A stretch of 64,000 bases of DNA, taken from contig CAYSUS010000035.1 of the NCBI GenBank assembly GCA_964434165.1, forward strand, positions 4,661-68,660, in the 5' to 3' direction. The position numbers and the translations under genes are program-made. This DNA is from CAYSUS01 sp964434165 (GTDB lineage Bacteria; Planctomycetota; Planctomycetia; Pirellulales; Thermoguttaceae). Shown here piece by piece: positions 34,858 through 43,599 of this stretch. Each line of letters opens with the position of its first letter. Positions within the stretch are counted from its first letter, which is position 1. Below the pieces are notes generated by a model, which had not been told where the DNA came from, made no database searches, and saw only the letters and a program-made list of their open reading frames with translations.

Positions 34858-35958
34858 TCATCCCAGCAGCTCCCGATACAGCTCCGCGTACCGCCTGACC
34901 ATCCTCTCGACCGAGAACGCGCCCAGCGCGCGGGCCTGCCCCGCCTGGCCGAGACGCTCGGCCAGGCCGGGGTCGTTCAGCAGGTTGTTCGTATGCCGGG
35001 TGAGCGCCGCCCGATCGCCCACTGGAAAGAGATAGCCGGTCCGGCCGTGCACCACCAGGTCGCGCGTACCCGGGATGTCGGTGGCCGCGACCGGCACGCC
35101 GGCGGCCATGGCTTCGAGGATCACGTTGGACTGGCCCTCGTACGCGCTGGTGGACCAGAGCACGGCCAGGTGCGGCAGCAGGCGCGCCGCGTCCGGCCGG
35201 TGGCCGAGAAGGTGGACCTTGTCGCGGATGCGGCACTGGTCGCGGAACTTGCGGAGCCGGTCGCGCTGGGGACCGTCGCCGAGGATCAACAGGTGCACGT
35301 CGTCGCGGATCACCTTCAACAGGTCGGCCGCCCAGATCGCGTCCTTGATCCGCTTCTGCCGCCACAGGCGCGCGATCAGGCCCACGAGCAGGGCGTCTTG
35401 CGGCAGGCCCAGCTCGGCGAGCAGCTCCGCGCGGCCGGTCGGGCTGGGCGCGGCCGGCGCCACGCCGTTGGGGATGACGGCGAACTTCTCTTCCGGCAGG
35501 CCCCGCGCGACGTAGAAGTCCCGCACGGCCGGGCTGTTGGTGACGATCCGCTGCGTGCGCCGCGCGAGATAGCGGTCGATCGCAAGCTCCACCTGCCCCT
35601 TCCAGGGATCGACGCACCGCTCGTTGGCCACCACGCACCCCACGCCGCACTGAAGAGCCGCCGCGCGCCCGTAGCTGTTGGCCGCGAACAGCCACGTCTG
35701 CACCAGGTCGGGCCGAAGCCGGGCCACGTGCCGGCGCAGGCGCCCGTACGCGCGGGGGTCCACGCGCCACCGCTTCCCGATCACGCACGTGGGGACCCCG
35801 GCCTCGTCGAGCTCAGTCTGAAGCGGCCCACCCCGAGTCAGCGCGCAGACGTGGACGTCGAACTGCTCGCTGGCCAGCCCCCGGGCGAGAAGAACCATCT
35901 GCTTCTCGGCCCCGGAGCGATCGAAGGTGGGGATGACCTGGAGGATTCGCCGTGGCAC
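34858..35958 (-). CDS. GT4-family glycosyltransferase
   Basis: The 366-residue protein has the GT-B fold: an N-terminal acceptor domain with FDRSGAEKQMVLLARGL, and a C-terminal nucleotide-sugar domain with IPNGV, GDGPQRDRL and the E-x7-E region in SAYEGQSNVILEAMAAGVPV. It probably adds a sugar to a lipid-linked or LPS-core acceptor at the inner face of the membrane. It lies 21 bp after the other GT4 gene in the same operon. The specific sugar cannot be told. Confidence 0.9.
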   Translation of the reverse strand: MPRRILQVIPTFDRSGAEKQMVLLARGLASEQFDVHVCALTRGGPLQTELDEAGVPTCVIGKRWRVDPRAYGRLRRHVARLRPDLVQTWLFAANSYGRAAALQCGVGCVVANERCVDPWKGQVELAIDRYLARRTQRIVTNSPAVRDFYVARGLPEEKFAVIPNGVAPAAPSPTGRAELLAELGLPQDALLVGLIARLWRQKRIKDAIWAADLLKVIRDDVHLLILGDGPQRDRLRKFRDQCRIRDKVHLLGHRPDAARLLPHLAVLWSTSAYEGQSNVILEAMAAGVPVAATDIPGTRDLVVHGRTGYLFPVGDRAALTRHTNNLLNDPGLAERLGQAGQARALGAFSVERMVRRYAELYRELLG

Positions 35959-35979
35959 GATGAAGGTCCCCGGAACGGA

Positions 35980-37164
35980 CTAGCGCGATTCCTTGCGGAC
36001 GAGCGACTCGATCAAGGCTACATGGCCGTCCACGCACCTGGCAAGGGAGAGCTCGCGCTCGGCACGCGCCCGGGCGCCGGCGGCCAGGCGCGCCCCCAGG
36101 GGCCGGTCGCCGAGCAGCCGCAGCACGGCGTCGGCGAGCGCCCGCGGATCGCCGGGCGGGACGAGCAGGGCGTGCTCGCCGTCGCAAACCAGCTCGCGAT
36201 TGCCCGGGATGTCGCTGGCCACCGCCGGCACCGCCGCGGCCATGGCCTCCAGCAGGGACAGCGACATGCCCTCCTCCAGCGACGGCAGCACGAACAGGTC
36301 GGCCGCGGCCAGGAGGCCGTCCACGTTGTCGAAGGTGCCGGCCAGCAGCACGTGGCCGCCGAGGTTGCGGGACTCGATCTCGTCGTGCAGCGCGGCGCGC
36401 ATCGGCCCCTCGCCGGCCAGGCAGAGCCGGGCGCTCGGCCAGTCCGCGCGGACGCGGTCCCACGCGGCGATCAAGTCCGAGAGCCCCTTGGCTGGATGGA
36501 GCCTGCCGGTGTACACGGCCAACGGCGCGCTCTCCGGAAGCCGGAGCACCGGGTGCAAAGCACCTAGAGCCGAGCGCGCGTCGCGACGCGACTGCACGGA
36601 GCGCGGCGGCGGGATGGACACGCCGTTGGGGATGTAGTGGATGCGGTCGCGCGGGTAGCCCGCCGCCTTCAGTTCCCGCTCGATCGCCCGGCTGGGAGCC
36701 ACCAGGGCGGCCGCCTTCATGCAGGCCCGCTTGATCCTGCGGCCGAACACGGCGTCGAGCTGCCAGAGGCAGTCGCCGCTGCGCCCGCCGCCCTCGGCGC
36801 GCAGCACGACGGGCACGCGTCCCCGGACCGACCGGATCGTCGCGTAGGCGTCGTGCTTGAGCATCGACACGCACACGGCGTCGCAGGTCCCCCCGTGGCC
36901 GCGGAGCCACCGGCCGAGGGCCCGCATGTAGCGGAGCGTGCCCCAGAAGCGCAAGGCCGGATTGGGCAGGCGCACGACCGGCACCTCGCCGAAGGTCAGC
37001 TCGGCGGGCCATTGCGCGTGCCATCGCGCCGTGAGCAGGGTCACCTGAACGCCCCGCGCCGCCAGCTCCACGGCCAGGTTGCCCATGGCCCGCTCCGCCC
37101 CGCCCACCAGGGGCCAGAACCGCCGCGTGACAAGCGCCAGCCGGAGGGGATTCACGCGGGGCAC
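35980..37164 (-). CDS. GT4-family glycosyltransferase
   Basis: The 394-residue protein is a GT-B glycosyltransferase: N-terminal FWPLVGGAERAMGNLAVELAARG, then IPNGVSIPP, a YTGRLHPAKGL donor-binding strand, and the C-terminal E-x7-E in PSLEEGMSLSLLEAMAAAVP. It is similar in kind, not in detail, to the next gene. Its start overlaps the end of the phosphoribosyltransferase gene by 13 bp, indicating coupled translation. It is part of the envelope polysaccharide cluster. Confidence 0.9.
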   Translation of the reverse strand: MPRVNPLRLALVTRRFWPLVGGAERAMGNLAVELAARGVQVTLLTARWHAQWPAELTFGEVPVVRLPNPALRFWGTLRYMRALGRWLRGHGGTCDAVCVSMLKHDAYATIRSVRGRVPVVLRAEGGGRSGDCLWQLDAVFGRRIKRACMKAAALVAPSRAIERELKAAGYPRDRIHYIPNGVSIPPPRSVQSRRDARSALGALHPVLRLPESAPLAVYTGRLHPAKGLSDLIAAWDRVRADWPSARLCLAGEGPMRAALHDEIESRNLGGHVLLAGTFDNVDGLLAAADLFVLPSLEEGMSLSLLEAMAAAVPAVASDIPGNRELVCDGEHALLVPPGDPRALADAVLRLLGDRPLGARLAAGARARAERELSLARCVDGHVALIESLVRKESR

Positions 37165-37691
37165 TCCCGGGCGATCTCGTGCGGCTCCAGGGCCGCCACG
37201 TACGGCAGGTTGCGGTACATGTCGTTGTAGTCCAGGCCGTAGCCCACCACGAACACGTCGGGCACGTCGAAGGCGACGAAGTCGGGCTGGAGGGCCACCT
37301 CCGCGCGGCCCTGCTTCCTCAGCAGGACGGCCGTGCGCACGCTGGCCGCGCCGAGATCGGCGAACCTCGGCACCAGCTCCTCCAGCGTGTGTCCGGTGTC
37401 GAAGATGTCGTCGACCAGCAGCACGTGGCGGCCGTGGACCTCGGTGGAGAGCAGATCGAGGTTCACGGTGAGGTTGCCCGGCCGCGTGGCATTATGCCCA
37501 TAGCTCCGGGCCTGGATCAGCCCCAGCCTAAGCGGCATGTCCAACCGCCGGATCAGGTCGGCCACGAGGACCATGCTCCCCACGAGCACGCCGATCACGG
37601 TCAACGGCTGCCCGACGTACCGCGCGCGGACCTCCCCGGCCAGTCGCGCGATGCCCCCGCGGATCTGTTCGGCGGTGAGGAGGGTCTTCAT
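37152..37691 (-). CDS. hpt: hypoxanthine/guanine phosphoribosyltransferase
   Basis: The 179-residue protein is a purine phosphoribosyltransferase. The PRPP-binding motif is VLLVDDIFDTGHTL, and the flexible-loop and purine-binding regions are visible as QARSYG and PDVFVVGYGLDYN. It salvages hypoxanthine and guanine to IMP and GMP in the cytoplasm. The ATG at 37691 starts the conserved N-terminus; the longer frame upstream is antiphase noise. It is an unusual housekeeping gene inside an LPS-type cluster and overlaps the following glycosyltransferase by 13 bp. Confidence 0.9.
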   Translation of the reverse strand: MKTLLTAEQIRGGIARLAGEVRARYVGQPLTVIGVLVGSMVLVADLIRRLDMPLRLGLIQARSYGHNATRPGNLTVNLDLLSTEVHGRHVLLVDDIFDTGHTLEELVPRFADLGAASVRTAVLLRKQGRAEVALQPDFVAFDVPDVFVVGYGLDYNDMYRNLPYVAALEPHEIARECPA

Positions 37692-37803
37692 GGGTGGACC
37701 GCTGACAAGGAAAGGGAACGCTGCTTCCCGCCCATTGTAGGAATCCTCCCTCGGCGATAGAAGGGACAAGGCCGTGCGCGTCCGTCGGACGTGACGTCCG
37801 CAG

Positions 37804-39360
37804 TCAGTCCGACGAGACGGACTCCGAGTGCCCCACCCGCTCGTACAGCGCCCCGGCCTCGTCCCGGGCGGCCAGACGCCAGTGCTCGGCGTCGTCGAGG
37901 TAGCGGTCGAGCTTCGTACCGGCCCGCACCAGGGCATGGCCGAAGCCGTAGCGGGCCTGCCAGGCCTGGAGCTGCGCCGGGTCTTCCAGCCGGGCTTCGT
38001 CGTAGGCGCGGAGACGCTCCTCGCCGTACAGGGCGCAGCGGTCGTCGATGAACACGCGCAGGCGCGGCGCGTAGTAGATCACGAAGCCGCCCAGATTCAG
38101 GTCGTTGAAGACCGGCGTGCCGTCCGGGCTCTCCTCGCTCAGCCGCCCCAGGGGCTCGATCAGCTCGACCGGCCACCGTGCGGGATCGAAGCGGACCCAG
38201 GCGCTTCCCACCACGGGCAGGCGCACGCCCGCCGCTTGCAGGGCGAAGGCCGCGGCCACGCAGATCGCCGGAAGCGCGAGATGCGACAGGCCCCGAGCTC
38301 CGCGCGAGGGATCCCGGCTTGGATCCGGCGCCCGGAACAGGTCGCGCGACTGAAGCCATCGCCCCATGCGCGAGCTGGGCAGCACGTCGGCCAGGGCCAG
38401 CGCGGCCGTCAGCGCGAACAGGGGCAGGTTGCGCACCCGCTGGCACGCCAGCACGAACCACACCAGGGGCACCAGCCACGCGGCGCGCGGCCAGCCCCGT
38501 CCGCCCCACCCCACCGCGCCGAGGAGCGCCGCCCCATAGAACGCCGCCAGGAGCAGCGACACCCAGCCATGCACCTCGGCCAGGTCCAGCCGGCCGTGCT
38601 CCTCGATCAGCTCGGGCAGCGGCAGCGACATGGTCTGGAGCCATGCGCGGGGCAGGGCCGCTCCGTAAGGGCTCACGAGCACGCTCAACGCGCTCGCAAC
38701 GACGATCGCCGCCAGGCCGAGGGCGTCGCGGCGGTCGCGCACCGGCGAGGGCAGCCCGGCCACCCGCGCGACGCACCATCCCGCGCTTGCCAGTCCCAGG
38801 GTGCCCAGCCCGCCCAGCACCCCGCCGTGCAGATTGGTCCAGAGGACGAACAGGGGGACGAGCCACACCAGACGATTCAGCCGCGCGCGGCCCGCCTCCA
38901 CGTCGAGGAGCATCGCAAAGCACACGCCCTCCAGCGCGATGGTCGCCACCAGCGGTCGCACGTGGAAGTTGTGCGAGCTGGCCAGCAGGACCACCGCCAG
39001 CACGAGGACCACGGGCATGGGGTGCAGCCCGCGGCGATACAGGCGTCCGCCGATCCAGGCGTACACCGCGGCCAGGATCGTCGCGGTCAGAAGGAGGAGC
39101 CCGTCCCAGCCGGCCATGCGATGGACGGCCGCCATCACGCACTCGGCCAGCCACTGGTCGGCGAGCGAGGTCCGGCCCTCGCACGTGAAGCTGAACACGT
39201 CGGTCCAGGGGACCGCGCCCGCGGCGAGGATCTGCCGGCCGAGCACGACGTGCCAGAACGTGCCGGGGTCGCGAAACAGCGCGGTGCGGCCGACCACCAG
39301 CAGCCCCAGCCACAAGGCCAGGAACAGGAGGGCTTCGAATGACAGGCATCGACGCAGCAT
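37804..39360 (-). CDS. polytopic membrane protein of the envelope cluster
   Basis: The 518-residue protein has about 10-12 hydrophobic segments (such as ALLFLALWLGLLVVGRTALF) and a soluble C-terminal stretch of about 110 residues (VFNDLNLGGFVIYYAPRLRVFIDDRCALY). FRDPGTFWHVVLGRQIL and DVFSFTCEG are reminiscent of GT-C-type membrane glycosyltransferases or oligosaccharyltransferase-like proteins, but no family signature is decisive. The ATG at 39360 has GGGAG 7-11 nt upstream; an in-frame GTG at 39375 is less likely. The gap to the next upstream gene holds two palindromic repeats. Confidence 0.72.
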   Translation of the reverse strand: MLRRCLSFEALLFLALWLGLLVVGRTALFRDPGTFWHVVLGRQILAAGAVPWTDVFSFTCEGRTSLADQWLAECVMAAVHRMAGWDGLLLLTATILAAVYAWIGGRLYRRGLHPMPVVLVLAVVLLASSHNFHVRPLVATIALEGVCFAMLLDVEAGRARLNRLVWLVPLFVLWTNLHGGVLGGLGTLGLASAGWCVARVAGLPSPVRDRRDALGLAAIVVASALSVLVSPYGAALPRAWLQTMSLPLPELIEEHGRLDLAEVHGWVSLLLAAFYGAALLGAVGWGGRGWPRAAWLVPLVWFVLACQRVRNLPLFALTAALALADVLPSSRMGRWLQSRDLFRAPDPSRDPSRGARGLSHLALPAICVAAAFALQAAGVRLPVVGSAWVRFDPARWPVELIEPLGRLSEESPDGTPVFNDLNLGGFVIYYAPRLRVFIDDRCALYGEERLRAYDEARLEDPAQLQAWQARYGFGHALVRAGTKLDRYLDDAEHWRLAARDEAGALYERVGHSESVSSD

Positions 39361-39390
39361 GCCGGGACTCCCCACGTGCCCTCGCCTCGA

Positions 39391-39478
39391 AGACTTCCGA
39401 AGTCTTGGAGACTTCGGAAGTCTAGCTCACAGCACACGAACCCCGAGACTTCCGAAGTCTTCGAGACCTCGGAAGTCT
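39391..39478. repeat. two copies of a hairpin repeat (AGACTTCCGAAGTCT arms)
   Basis: Copy one (39391-39423) is a 15-bp arm, a TGG loop and its perfect inverse. Copy two (39446-39478) has the same arms with a TCG loop and one mismatch. Each arm is itself a 7-1-7 palindrome, so several stem-loops can form. They lie between the LptC/A-like gene and the membrane-protein gene and may act as intercistronic stabilisers or attenuators. Confidence 0.8.
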
Positions 39479-39486
39479 AGCCAAGT

Positions 39487-42400
39487 TCACCGCGGGGAGA
39501 TACCCGGCGGCGTGGGAGGCCGCGCCCGCTTGTCGCGGGAGATGGGCCGGCTGACCTCCAGAATCGACCCGTTGTCGATGGTCCAGTGGTTGGTCTCGGG
39601 CCAGTAGTAGATGCGGCGCGCGGCGAAGTGTTGGCGCTCGGCGCCGATCCGCTCCTGGCAGAACAGCTCGGCGTCGCTGCGACCGTCCCCTTCCAGGATC
39701 ACCAGCCCCTTGGACTCGGCGTAGCTAATGCGCGAGGCCCAGGCGTCATAGGTCGCCGCCTCGACGCGGGCGTTGCCCGTGGCCAGCATCTCCAGGGCCC
39801 GCCGCCGGGTGTGGGGCACGGCCATCTCGGTCACCGCGAGCCGGTCGCACGTGAGCACACCCCCGCGCGGCCCCAGCGCGTCCGGCCGGTCGAAGGGGAG
39901 CGTGGCGCTGAAGGAATCGACGGGCCCGTACACCGTGCGCACGCGATCCTCAAAGGCCATCTCGCGGCGGTGAAGGTTGCCCGTCAAAGTGCGCTGGAAG
40001 TCGATTCCCAGGTGCACCAGCCCTGCCTCGCTGTCCTTCCCGTCGCCGTTGTCCTCGTCCCCGTTGTCCTTGTCGGCGATGCCCGGCAGGCGGCCTTCGA
40101 GCCCGGCGCCGCCATCGCGGCGCACGGAACGGAACCAGCCGGGGCCGTCGGCGGTCATGTCGCCGCTGATCACGTCCACGTCGAGGTTGGCCACCTCCAC
40201 GCGATCCAGGGAGACCTGCCCCTGCTCGTCGAACGACCGGTTCTCCATGAAGGCCCCGGCGCGGCAGGCGAGCGTCTGGATCTCCGGCCGCGCGTCTTGC
40301 CGCGTCTCGGAGAACCGAACCGGCTCGGAAAACCCCACCTCGAGCGTTTCGGTGCGGAGGTGGTAGTGGCGCGACGTGGCCACCACCGACTCGTCGAAAC
40401 GCACGGTGCGGCCGTCGAAGTCCATGCGGGCCTGCCAGTGGACCTCCAGCGGTCCGGCGTCGGCCAGCGGCCTGCCGCGGGGGTCGCGATCCATGGGCAG
40501 CGTCATCCACCCCGGCCCGTCGATCCAGAGGCGGTTGGTGCCGCGGTTGAGGTTGATGTTCGACCCGTTCAGGCCCAGGCCCCGGGCCTCGAAGTGGGCC
40601 GTGCGCCCGGTGACCGCCACGGCGGCGTGGGGCCGGCTGGCATCGACCACGTGGACCCGGTCGCCGATGACCAGCATGGGGCGCTCGTCGGGCCTCTCGG
40701 TCTGCGCTTCCTTCAGACGCACGTCGCCTTCCAGGACCAGTTCAGCCAGCTCGGCCTCGCGCCCGCGAAGGACGATCTGGGCCCGCAACAGGTCGCCCGT
40801 CACGTCGAACCGTTGACCCGGCCCCGCCGGATTCAGCCCCGGCAGCGGATCGGCGGGAGCGGGCGCCGCCCTTGCCCCGGGACGCAGGCCGGGGAGCGGA
40901 TAGGCGTCGGCCCCGCGCCGGCCTCGGGGTGCGGCGCGATCCGGCGCCGGCAGGCGTCGATCGAGGGGCGGTCCCGGATCGTCGCGGTCCGACGGGGCCA
41001 TGGCCAGACGCACCAGTCGCGTTGCCCCGGACGTCGTCGTACGGACGTCCCACGATCCCGGCACGAAGATCCGCGTGATCCAAGCCAGGGTCCGCCCGGG
41101 CCGGGCCATCAGCGCCGCGGCCATCGGTCCGGCCCGGATCGGTCCGGCGCCGGGCGGCGGGCCCACGCATTCGAACCAGACCTCCATCCGGTTGACGGCC
41201 GCATCGACCTGCGGGTGCGCGAGGCGCACGTCGTGGCGGGCCATCATCCGGTCGGGCTTCCATTGCGCGGCGGCGCTCGGCGCGCCGCTGGAGCGGCTCT
41301 CCAGGAGCCAGAAGTGGATCTCTCCGGCCGACAGCCGGCCGATGCCGTGGTAGTCCACCTCGGCCCCGCCGGTCAGCGAGATCACCTGATTGGGCCCGTG
41401 CGGCCGGACCTGGAGCTTCTCCCTCCATCGGGCGTGCAATCGCTCGTCCGGCCGGTCGGCGCTCTGGCCAACGAGCCGGCCGGGACCGTGGGCCACGACC
41501 TGTCCCATCTCGCCCGGCCCCGCAGGCTGATACTGCACATCGCGGGCGTGGATCTCGCTTCCCAACTGCTTGAGGAACACCTCCTCGCCGCCGTCGAGCA
41601 CGATGCGGCCGCTCTCCAGCCCGTACTCCAGGCGCTGGCCGAAGGCCTGGACCTTCCGGCTGGGCGCGTGCACCACGACCGGCTTGCCCGTCGCCTCGAT
41701 CCTCTGGGGGACGAGATCCGCAGGATTGGACTCGTCCTTCTCCTGCCGGGCCGACTTGCTGGGCGCGAAGAAGACGGAGAGCAGCTCGCAACTGAGGTGG
41801 TCGGCGGGGCCTGTAGGGTGAATCTGCCAGACATCGACGTGGTCGGAGAACGTGGCCACCCGGTTCTCCAGGTCGAACTTGAACGGCCCCCGGCAGGTCA
41901 CTTCGGCCCAGACCGTCTCCTTGGCGGCCTTCTTCGGCGGCGGCCCGCGGGGGGCGGGTGCGCCGGCCGGGGCGGCGTCCTCCTTGGGAACTTGAAGCTG
42001 GAGCTGATCCACGTGGCGAACCTGAACGGTCTTCACGCCCGAGACGTTGGGACCGTACTTGCGCCCCTGCTCGGCGCGCGAAAGCTCGATGGTCAGGTCG
42101 CGGCCGCGCCCCCGGTTAACGCCCCACTGAAACGCCACGGCCTCGGGGGCCGTGATCTGCCGCTCGCTCAGGTGCACGTTCTGCGTCGTGATGAGCAAGT
42201 CGTCCTCCGGGCCGGGCGACTTGCCCTTGCCGCGGATCACGACCTTGCCCATGAGCTGGCCGCTGACGAGCCGGCCGATCTTCGCCCGGTTCAGGTCCAG
42301 CGGCTCGTCGAACTCCAGCACCGCGCCCTCGGGGGCTTCGAGGACCACGGCCCGACGGTTCAGCTCCTCGAGGCTCGCCCCCTTCTCTTCCGGAGTGAAG

Positions 42401-42705
42401 ATCAGCGTGCACGGGTGGAGTTCGACCTCGCACTCGCTCCGACGCGAGTAATCGAGGAACAACAGCCGGGCCTGCCGGCTCTCCAGGATCTTGGGCTGGT
42501 CCAGCTCCCAGTCGCCCGGCGCGAAGTGCTCGGCCAGAAGCCAGCCCTCGCCCGGGCCGTTGGAATCGGCCATCCCGTCCGTCCGCGCGACGCGCCCGGT
42601 CGCCTCCGGCTCGATCCACGGAACCGCCAGAAGCGCGTAGAGCCAGTAGGCCGTGACGACCACGGCGAGACTGACGATCACGGGCATCCAGCGGGTCTGG
42701 GACAC
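39487..42705 (-). CDS. giant LptC/LptA (OstA)-like envelope protein
   Basis: The 1072-residue protein has one N-terminal membrane helix (VIVSLAVVVTAYWLYALLAVPW) and then repetitive beta-strand-rich sequence of the OstA/LptA-LptC kind: GQLMGKVVIRGKG, DLLITTQNVHLSERQITAPEAV, VWAEVTCRGPFKFDLENRVATFSDHVDVW. LptC is bitopic and LptA is periplasmic in LPS export; planctomycetes encode large fused-looking versions. Its place directly after the Kdo genes supports a role in LPS transport across the periplasm. It is much longer than classical LptC (about 190 residues) or LptA (about 180). An equally long plus-strand frame opposite it is low-complexity and is rejected. Confidence 0.78.
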   Translation of the reverse strand: MSQTRWMPVIVSLAVVVTAYWLYALLAVPWIEPEATGRVARTDGMADSNGPGEGWLLAEHFAPGDWELDQPKILESRQARLLFLDYSRRSECEVELHPCTLIFTPEEKGASLEELNRRAVVLEAPEGAVLEFDEPLDLNRAKIGRLVSGQLMGKVVIRGKGKSPGPEDDLLITTQNVHLSERQITAPEAVAFQWGVNRGRGRDLTIELSRAEQGRKYGPNVSGVKTVQVRHVDQLQLQVPKEDAAPAGAPAPRGPPPKKAAKETVWAEVTCRGPFKFDLENRVATFSDHVDVWQIHPTGPADHLSCELLSVFFAPSKSARQEKDESNPADLVPQRIEATGKPVVVHAPSRKVQAFGQRLEYGLESGRIVLDGGEEVFLKQLGSEIHARDVQYQPAGPGEMGQVVAHGPGRLVGQSADRPDERLHARWREKLQVRPHGPNQVISLTGGAEVDYHGIGRLSAGEIHFWLLESRSSGAPSAAAQWKPDRMMARHDVRLAHPQVDAAVNRMEVWFECVGPPPGAGPIRAGPMAAALMARPGRTLAWITRIFVPGSWDVRTTTSGATRLVRLAMAPSDRDDPGPPLDRRLPAPDRAAPRGRRGADAYPLPGLRPGARAAPAPADPLPGLNPAGPGQRFDVTGDLLRAQIVLRGREAELAELVLEGDVRLKEAQTERPDERPMLVIGDRVHVVDASRPHAAVAVTGRTAHFEARGLGLNGSNINLNRGTNRLWIDGPGWMTLPMDRDPRGRPLADAGPLEVHWQARMDFDGRTVRFDESVVATSRHYHLRTETLEVGFSEPVRFSETRQDARPEIQTLACRAGAFMENRSFDEQGQVSLDRVEVANLDVDVISGDMTADGPGWFRSVRRDGGAGLEGRLPGIADKDNGDEDNGDGKDSEAGLVHLGIDFQRTLTGNLHRREMAFEDRVRTVYGPVDSFSATLPFDRPDALGPRGGVLTCDRLAVTEMAVPHTRRRALEMLATGNARVEAATYDAWASRISYAESKGLVILEGDGRSDAELFCQERIGAERQHFAARRIYYWPETNHWTIDNGSILEVSRPISRDKRARPPTPPGISPR

Positions 42706-42788
42706 AGGCGGTTGGGCAGGCTCAGCCGCGGCGCTTGACCACGAATCCCGGCCCCGCGCGCCAGCGCGGGAGGGGACTCCTCCAACTC

Positions 42789-42911
42789 GAAATGCGAATG
42801 TCGAAACGGGAAGCGGAATCTGAATGCCGAAGCACCAATGTCACCAACCGGGATCGACCCTCCGCGTTTCCGTCATTCGGGCTTCGACAAGTCGAGCTTG
42901 TTTCGCATTTC
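42789..42911. repeat. degenerate inverted-repeat element
   Basis: Ten-base perfect arms (GAAATGCGAA at 42789-42798 and its inverse at 42902-42911) bound a 123-bp segment with GAATC/GATTC-rich composition and an internal GCTTCGACAAGTCGAGC hairpin. It lies in the kdsC-LptC/A gap and resembles the element at 34735-34851 in style rather than in sequence. Confidence 0.5.
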
Positions 42912-42954
42912 CTGTTTCGGACTCCGTATTCCGCGCCTCGCGTATCGCGTTTCC

Positions 42955-43476
42955 TCACCCCAAGTATGGCCCGATCGCCGCCTCCCAGCGGCCTTGAGCC
43001 TTGAGGATCGCTTCGACCAACTCGCGCACGGCGCCGGCCCCGCCCGGGGCCTGCGTCACCAGGTGGGCGGCATGCCGGGCTTCCTCGCAGGCGTCGGCCA
43101 CGGCCACGCCCAGGCCCACGGCGCGAATCAAGGCCACGTCGAGCAGGTCGTCGCCGAGGAAGCACGCCTCTTCCGGCGCGAGGCCGGCCTGCTCAAGCAC
43201 CTCGCGCGCCGCGGCCAGCTTGTCGTCGCGTCCCTCCACGAGCACGGCCATCCCCATCTCGCGGGCACGCCGCCGCACGGCCTCGGAGCGCCGCGAGCTG
43301 ATCAGGCCGAAGCGGCCTCCGCACTCCTGCCACAGGCGAATTCCCATCCCGTCGCGGACGTGGAACCGCTTCGACTCCCGGCCCTGGTCGTCCAGCGCCA
43401 CTCGGCCGTCGGTCAACACCCCGTCCACGTCGGAGAGGATCAGTCGCACCGATCGGCAGCGTTCTCTCCAATCCAT
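42955..43476 (-). CDS. kdsC: 3-deoxy-D-manno-octulosonate 8-phosphate phosphatase
   Basis: The 173-residue protein is a short HAD phosphatase without a cap domain, as usual for KdsC. DVDGVLTDGR is the catalytic motif I, ISSRRSEAVRRRA is motif II, and GDDLLDVALI holds the later Asp motif. It dephosphorylates Kdo 8-phosphate to Kdo in the cytoplasm, a step of LPS inner-core synthesis. The ATG at 43476 is the first that precedes the conserved N-terminus; the longer frame upstream would run through a hairpin repeat. Next to kdsD. Confidence 0.93.
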   Translation of the reverse strand: MDWRERCRSVRLILSDVDGVLTDGRVALDDQGRESKRFHVRDGMGIRLWQECGGRFGLISSRRSEAVRRRAREMGMAVLVEGRDDKLAAAREVLEQAGLAPEEACFLGDDLLDVALIRAVGLGVAVADACEEARHAAHLVTQAPGGAGAVRELVEAILKAQGRWEAAIGPYLG

Positions 43477-43506
43477 GGGCGGGCTCGTCTGAAGTTGCGT
43501 CTGAAA

Positions 43507-43535
43507 ACTTCCGAAGTCTGCGAGACTTCGGAAGT
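43507..43535. repeat. third copy of the AGACTTCCGAAGTCT-type hairpin repeat
   Basis: Thirteen-base arms (43507-43519 and 43523-43535) around a GCG loop repeat the hairpin found twice at 39391-39478. It lies in the kdsD-kdsC gap, 31 bp upstream of the kdsC ATG. Confidence 0.75.
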
Positions 43536-43599
43536 CCATGGGCTTCGCTTCACGAAAACGCGACCGTCTCCACGGCACACGCGGACATCTTCCTCTTCT

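Noticed and set aside
39586..42738. A 1050-codon open frame on the plus strand opposite the LptC/A-like gene
   Set aside because: Its translation is low-complexity with no membrane anchor or family signature, while the minus frame has a membrane helix and OstA-like pattern. High GC gives long antisense frames in this window.
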